From contig SYID01000211.1 in assembly GCA_005798925.1 (NCBI GenBank), positions 1-9,188 on the forward strand: a DNA stretch of 9,188 nucleotides. Reading direction: 5' to 3'. Below the pieces are notes generated by a model. It saw nothing but the letters and a program-made list of their open reading frames with translations. It ran no database searches and was not told the origin of the DNA. Made by a program: the position numbers and the translations under genes. Shown here one piece after another: positions 6,475-9,188 of the stretch (positions are counted from its first letter, which is position 1; each line of letters opens with the position of its first letter). This DNA is from Verrucomicrobiota bacterium. GTDB taxonomy: Bacteria > Verrucomicrobiota > Verrucomicrobiia > Opitutales > UBA953.

Positions 6475-7461
6475 CTACTCCGCCTCGACGCCTGCCGCTT
6501 TCAGGATGCGCGCCATGACAGGCGATTCGGCGCGGATTGTTTCAATCACCCTGGCAGGCGTGCTGTGTTGCGTCGTCACACCGAGCTTGGCATAGGTTTC
6601 GCGCACGTCCGGCATTTGCATCACCTTGGCCAGTTCCGCATTGATGCGATTGATCATCTCCGGTGGCGTGCCTTTGGGTGCAACGATCGACCACCATACG
6701 CCGGAATCAAACCCGGGAATGCCGGCTTCAATCATTGTCGGCACATCCGGCAGTGCGGCAGAGCGCTGTATGCTGGTAACGGCGATGGGGCGCAGTTTCC
6801 CCGCCTTGATCTGCGGCATTGCGGGCACCATGTCCGAAAACACCATCTGGATCTGCCCGGCGACAAGGTCCGTCACGGCCTGGATCGTGCCCTTGTAGGG
6901 AATATGGACGATGTCCACACCGACGGCGCTTTTGTACATTTCGCCGCTGATGTGCGATTGAATGCCCTTGCCGCCCGAGCCGAAATTGAGCTTGTCGGGG
7001 TTGGCCTTCGCCAATGCCGTCACTTCGGCAAGATTGGTGGCGGCAACTGACGGATGCACCACGAGCACCTGGCCTGCCGATGCCACCATCGAAATCGGCG
7101 CGAAGTCCCCCACCGGATCAAACGGCATCTTCTTGAACAGGTGCGGGTTGGTCACCACCGTGCTGCTGTTGGAAAGCAGGATCGTGTAGCCATCGGGTGC
7201 AGCCTTGGCGGCTGCCTCGTGCCCGATGTTGCCGCTGGCCCCGGCACGGTTGTCCACCGCCACGGTTTGGCCGAGCAGCTCCGATAACTTCTGCGCCAGC
7301 AGGCGCGCCAGCACATCGCTGGTGCCACCCGGCGGAAACGGCGCGATGAAGCGGATCGGGCGGTTCGGGTAGGGCGCTTGCGCATGGGCCAGCGGCGCCA
7401 CGCACGTCAAGGCGAGCAGGGAACGCAGCAGGGTACGGCGCGAGGGGCTGGTCGTGTTCAT
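6475..7461 (-). CDS. Bug/TctC family extracytoplasmic solute-binding receptor
   Basis: The 328-residue protein has the size and motifs of the Bug (tripartite tricarboxylate transporter substrate-binding) family, greatly expanded in Burkholderiales. A signal peptide covers about residues 1-27, with SRRTLLR before the hydrophobic core and a likely cleavage after AHA. The SRR-x-L-L-R start resembles a Tat signal. Then come PIRFIAPFPPGGTSDVLAR, GNIGHEAAAKAAPDGYTIL, the FGSGGKGIQSH segment, VHIPYKG and GVWWSIVAPKGTPPE, all typical Bug blocks. Bug proteins bind small carboxylates in the periplasm; the ligand here is unknown. No TctA or TctB membrane gene is next to it, as is common for orphan Bug genes. 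It converges on ftsB, with 71 bp between the stops and no strong terminator. A purine-rich GAAAGG lies a few bases before the ATG. Confidence 0.92.
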   Translation of the reverse strand: MNTTSPSRRTLLRSLLALTCVAPLAHAQAPYPNRPIRFIAPFPPGGTSDVLARLLAQKLSELLGQTVAVDNRAGASGNIGHEAAAKAAPDGYTILLSNSSTVVTNPHLFKKMPFDPVGDFAPISMVASAGQVLVVHPSVAATNLAEVTALAKANPDKLNFGSGGKGIQSHISGEMYKSAVGVDIVHIPYKGTIQAVTDLVAGQIQMVFSDMVPAMPQIKAGKLRPIAVTSIQRSAALPDVPTMIEAGIPGFDSGVWWSIVAPKGTPPEMINRINAELAKVMQMPDVRETYAKLGVTTQHSTPARVIETIRAESPVMARILKAAGVEAE

Positions 7462-7501
7462 GGTGGCCTTTCGGGGTTGCGGTGGAGTGGGTACTGTAAG
7501 G

Positions 7502-7966
7502 CTACTTTCGTGCGATTCGCTTTGCTGTGGCGCTGTGAAGATACGGGCGGGGCGTCAGTGCGTCAAGCATGTCCTTGCGGGCTGCCACCGCAAGATTGAA
7601 TGCGGCTCGTTTGCCGAACTTCTTGATGGAGAAACTCCGCGTCATCTTGCGCTTTCCTTCCGGCTTGATCATTGCCTGCCACGCGCCCTCGGGCTGGGCA
7701 GCGCTCTTGACCATACACACACCGGGAACCCCGCTGGTGTTGTTGGAGCGTGCTTGCTCGTGAAAATCGCGAAAGGTCAGAATCTCGGTGCGCGCCACTT
7801 CGTCGCGCCACGCAATGGCGGCGCGCAGCGCGGCGGCTTTGCCGCCAAGCGAATCATCGTAAAACGCCTTGCTGAAGGTCTTTCCGCGCCGGCTCAAGAC
7901 CACATTCCAGCACCAGGCCGCCTTCGCCTTCTTTAGCCGTGTGATTCCGTAATGTGACTTTCCCAT
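7502..7966 (-). CDS. AP2-domain protein with two AP2-like repeats
   Basis: The 154-residue basic protein appears to hold two AP2/ERF-type DNA-binding units. The first (about residues 5-57) reads YGITR, then W-x-V with RRGK, F-Y-D and GGKAAALRAAIAWRDE. The second (about 73-130) has NNTSGVPGV, W-x-A-M-I, a basic GKRKMTRSFSI strand and a closing FGKRAAFNLAVAAR helix. This pattern fits bacterial AP2 proteins, a family related to plant AP2/ERF factors and to DNA-binding parts of HNH homing endonucleases and integrases. No nuclease or recombinase motif is present, so a stand-alone DNA-binding role is the best inference. It is 40 bp upstream of the Bug gene on the same strand, so transcription could read through. 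The ATG follows a leader without a clear Shine-Dalgarno. The target is unknown. Confidence 0.72.
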   Translation of the reverse strand: MGKSHYGITRLKKAKAAWCWNVVLSRRGKTFSKAFYDDSLGGKAAALRAAIAWRDEVARTEILTFRDFHEQARSNNTSGVPGVCMVKSAAQPEGAWQAMIKPEGKRKMTRSFSIKKFGKRAAFNLAVAARKDMLDALTPRPYLHSATAKRIARK

Positions 7967-8122
7967 GGAGGCTATCCGGAAACCGTTGGTGGGAGCGGGT
8001 CTTAGACATTTCTTGCTCTGACACCACGTATGGGTTTAGCGTATCAGATTGGCTCGATGATTCGATATGTCGATTGCCCTTCCTGCGCTTTATTGGGGTG
8101 GCCCAGTGTAACGGGATTTTTA

Positions 8123-8199
8123 CCGCTAACCTGCAAGCGGAGCTGCGCCAGACATCGGCCGGAATGTGACGGAGGCGAGTCCGGCAGCTGTCGTCTGGC
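8123..8199. repeat. Inverted repeats upstream of hicBA, possible operator or REP-like element
   Basis: In the roughly 290-bp stretch without genes between the AP2 gene and hicB (7967-8256), two inverted repeats lie close together. CCGCT (8123-8127) faces AGCGG (8136-8140). GCCAGAC (8147-8153) with GCCGGA (8158-8163) faces TCCGGC (8180-8185) with GTCTGGC (8193-8199), forming a two-part stem around a 16-base loop. The right arm overlaps the proposed hicBA -35 region. The rest of the stretch (7967-8122) shows no gene, only short TCGAT repeats near 8053-8080. Confidence 0.45.
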
Positions 8200-8225
8200 A
8201 TCGCGAAAAACGTCCGGGCTATACT
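8195..8225 (+). promoter_or_regulatory. Candidate hicBA promoter
   Basis: A good -10 hexamer, TATACT (8220-8225), lies 31 bases before the hicB ATG. The best -35 candidate is CTGGCA (8195-8200), four of six matches, at a long 19-base spacing. It overlaps the right arm of the upstream inverted repeat, so binding there would block the promoter. Confidence 0.35.
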
Positions 8226-8256
8226 GCTATTTCAGGATCAACGTAAAGAAAGCGCC

Positions 8257-8475
8257 ATGCATCTCACCGCCGTGTTCCAGAAAGTTGCCGAAGGCTATGT
8301 CGGTTTTGTGGAAGAACTTCCAGGTGCCAATACGCAAGGCGCCACGCTCGAAGAAGCCCGGGTGAACCTCACTGAGGCAGTAGACCTGGTTCTTGAAGCC
8401 AACCGTGCGCTTGCCGAAGAGATGATTCTCGGAAAAGACGTCATTCGCGAAAGAATGCTGCTGTCGGCGGCATGA
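8257..8475 (+). CDS. hicB: HicB family antitoxin, short form
   Basis: The 72-residue protein matches the N-terminal HicB fold: a beta hairpin (TAVFQKVAEGYVGFVEELPG), then A-N-T-Q-G-A-T-L-E-E-A and a helix LTEAVDLVLEANRAL. HicB binds the HicA toxin and blocks its RNase activity. Longer HicB proteins add a C-terminal helix-turn-helix or ribbon-helix-helix for promoter binding. That part is absent here, as in other short HicB proteins, so self-regulation is uncertain. Its stop overlaps the hicA start by ATGA, which points to coupled translation. A purine-rich AAAGAAAG precedes the ATG. Confidence 0.86.
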   Translation: MHLTAVFQKVAEGYVGFVEELPGANTQGATLEEARVNLTEAVDLVLEANRALAEEMILGKDVIRERMLLSAA

Positions 8476-8657
8476 AGCACGACGACCTTCTTCGTCACCT
8501 TCGGCAGTTTGGCTGCGTTCTGCTTAGAGAGGGCGGTAGGCATTCTGTATTTGTCAACCGCGCTGCTCAGAAGTCTACTGCGATCCCCCGTCATCGCGAG
8601 ATAAACGATTTTCTCGCGAGGAAAATCTGTCGTGATCTCGACGTTCAGGAGCCTTGA
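8472..8657 (+). CDS. hicA: HicA family mRNA interferase toxin
   Basis: The 61-residue protein has the compact HicA double-stranded-RNA-binding-like fold: a DLLRHLRQFGCVLLREGGRH segment with the catalytic histidine at H24 in the G-G-x-H motif, and the closing block IPRHREINDFLARKICRDL. HicA cleaves mRNA and stops growth when free of HicB. The gene order hicB-hicA is the less common of the two known orders but frequent with short HicB. The ATG overlaps the hicB stop (8472-8475). Length and motifs look intact. Confidence 0.9.
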   Translation: MKHDDLLRHLRQFGCVLLREGGRHSVFVNRAAQKSTAIPRHREINDFLARKICRDLDVQEP

Positions 8658-8680
8658 GCGCCCAACGACGCATTTCCGCG

Positions 8681-8706
8681 GAGGCGTTACACGCGCCTCT
8701 AAATTT
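8681..8706 (+). terminator. Possible weak terminator after hicA
   Basis: A 6-bp stem, GAGGCG (8681-8686) with CGCCTC (8694-8699), closes a 7-base loop about 24 bases after the hicA stop. It is followed by TAAATTT, only a weak T run. It lies between hicA and the methyltransferase start. Confidence 0.3.
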
Positions 8707-8751
8707 GCATGTTGCGCAGCGATCGGCGCATAGCCACCAGTTGAATTTCTC

Positions 8752-9072
8752 ATGACAAAAGCAGACAAAGCACGCGAAACGGCCAGAAAGAATGGAATGG
8801 CTGGCCGCTCAAAATCCAAGCTGACCGTCAACTCGTTTTTTGCCGGTATCGGCGGTTTCGAACTTGGCTTTCAACGCGCAGGAATCCGGCCGGCGTTTCA
8901 CTGTGAAATCCAGCGGTACTGCAATAGCGTGCTTCAACGTCATTGGCCTAAAACCCCATGCGTTGGCGATATCCTGAAGGTGACCGCCGACAGTATTCCG
9001 AGCGCAGATGTTTGGTGTGGAGGCTTTCCTTGTCAAGATGTTTCAGTCGCTAGTGTAGTGCTTCATAATTAA
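8752..9072 (+). pseudogene. DNA cytosine-5 methyltransferase, truncated by an insertion element
   Basis: The frame starts with a basic leader and then motif I, SFFAGIGGFELGFQRAG (residues 28-44), the S-adenosylmethionine-binding loop. CEIQRYCNSVLQRHWP matches motif II. Motif IV with the catalytic cysteine is GGFPCQDVSVA (residues 90-100, C94). In intact enzymes a Gly/Arg-rich loop follows. Here the protein changes to SVVLHN and stops at 9070-9072, just after the TA at 9051-9052. The target-recognition domain and motifs VI-X are missing, so the visible product should be inactive. The cause appears to be insertion of the element described next; the rest of the gene may lie beyond the window. 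It follows hicA by 94 bp. The partner restriction enzyme, if any, is not visible. Confidence 0.8.
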
Positions 9073-9188
9073 TAGAGCGATTTATCATCTGCCGAGTCCA
9101 AGATGTATCTGGTGCATTTGGGAGGCGGCGATGCGAAAGGCAACAGCGATTGAACTGGACGACGCACAGCGGAAGAAGCTGATGAGGC
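9053..9188 (+). mobile_element. Left end of a probable IS630-family insertion sequence
   Basis: The methyltransferase reading frame is broken at a TA dinucleotide (9051-9052), the standard target that IS630 elements duplicate. The sequence that follows, GTGTAGTGC and onward, is AT-richer than its flank and is the likely terminal inverted repeat. The other end is outside the window, so the repeat cannot be verified. Confidence 0.62.
9131..9188 (+). CDS. IS630-family transposase, N-terminal fragment, runs off window
   Basis: An ATG at 9131 follows a strong Shine-Dalgarno GGGAGG (9120-9125) with a 5-base spacer. The 19 visible residues, MRKATAIELDDAQRKKLMR, resemble the opening of IS630-type transposases (M-R-x-A-x-x-I-E-L-x-x-x-x-R). 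The DDE catalytic part lies beyond the edge, so the family call rests on this N-terminus plus the TA target site. Confidence 0.62.
   Translation, partial: MRKATAIELDDAQRKKLMR

Noticed and set aside
7854..8201. Minus-strand open frame spanning the AP2 start and the intergenic region
   Set aside because: No recognisable motif, overlaps the AP2 gene out of frame, and has mixed-composition translation without conserved blocks.
8030..8365. Plus-strand open frame running into hicB
   Set aside because: Out of frame with hicB; Cys/Ser/Arg-rich translation without a domain.
1..9188. CRISPR array or rRNA genes
   Set aside because: No regularly spaced direct repeats and no rRNA signature sequences were seen on either strand.

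Overview
The window looks like a metagenomic contig with two genomic styles that meet inside the enolase gene. The left part (1 to about 5.9 kb) is very GC-rich with mostly C-ending codons. It has compact housekeeping genes whose start codons follow pyrimidine-rich leaders with no Shine-Dalgarno sequence. Protein style and codon use suggest Verrucomicrobiota, possibly an Opitutae-like lineage, but this was judged by eye without a search. The right part (about 6.0 kb to the end) looks like a betaproteobacterium of the Burkholderiales type: ftsB directly downstream of eno, a Bug/TctC solute receptor, more mixed codons and several accessory genes.

Layout, left part: a membrane-anchored formylglycine-generating enzyme gene runs off the left edge on the minus strand. 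Divergent from it are pyrE (orotate phosphoribosyltransferase), yidC (membrane insertase), yebC (YebC/TACO1 family) and a GTG-started NUDIX hydrolase. A tRNA-Val(GAC) gene with encoded CCA and a clear intrinsic terminator follow, then eno. These are core functions: pyrimidine synthesis, membrane protein biogenesis, translation and glycolysis.

Layout, right part: the last residues of eno (ending FYNLR) and the adjacent ftsB match the betaproteobacterial eno-ftsB arrangement, whereas most of eno matches the left part in style. The simplest reading is a join, by assembly or less likely by recombination, in the conserved 3' part of eno. After ftsB come, on the minus strand, a Bug receptor and a small protein with two AP2-like repeats. 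A structured intergenic region of about 290 bp precedes a hicB-hicA toxin-antitoxin pair. The last gene is a DNA cytosine-5 methyltransferase cut off just after its PCQ motif, at a TA dinucleotide, by what looks like an IS630-family element that runs off the right edge.

I found no clearly new multi-gene system. The points most worth checking are the eno junction, the interrupted methyltransferase, the short-HicB hicBA module with its upstream inverted repeats, and the two-repeat AP2 protein.
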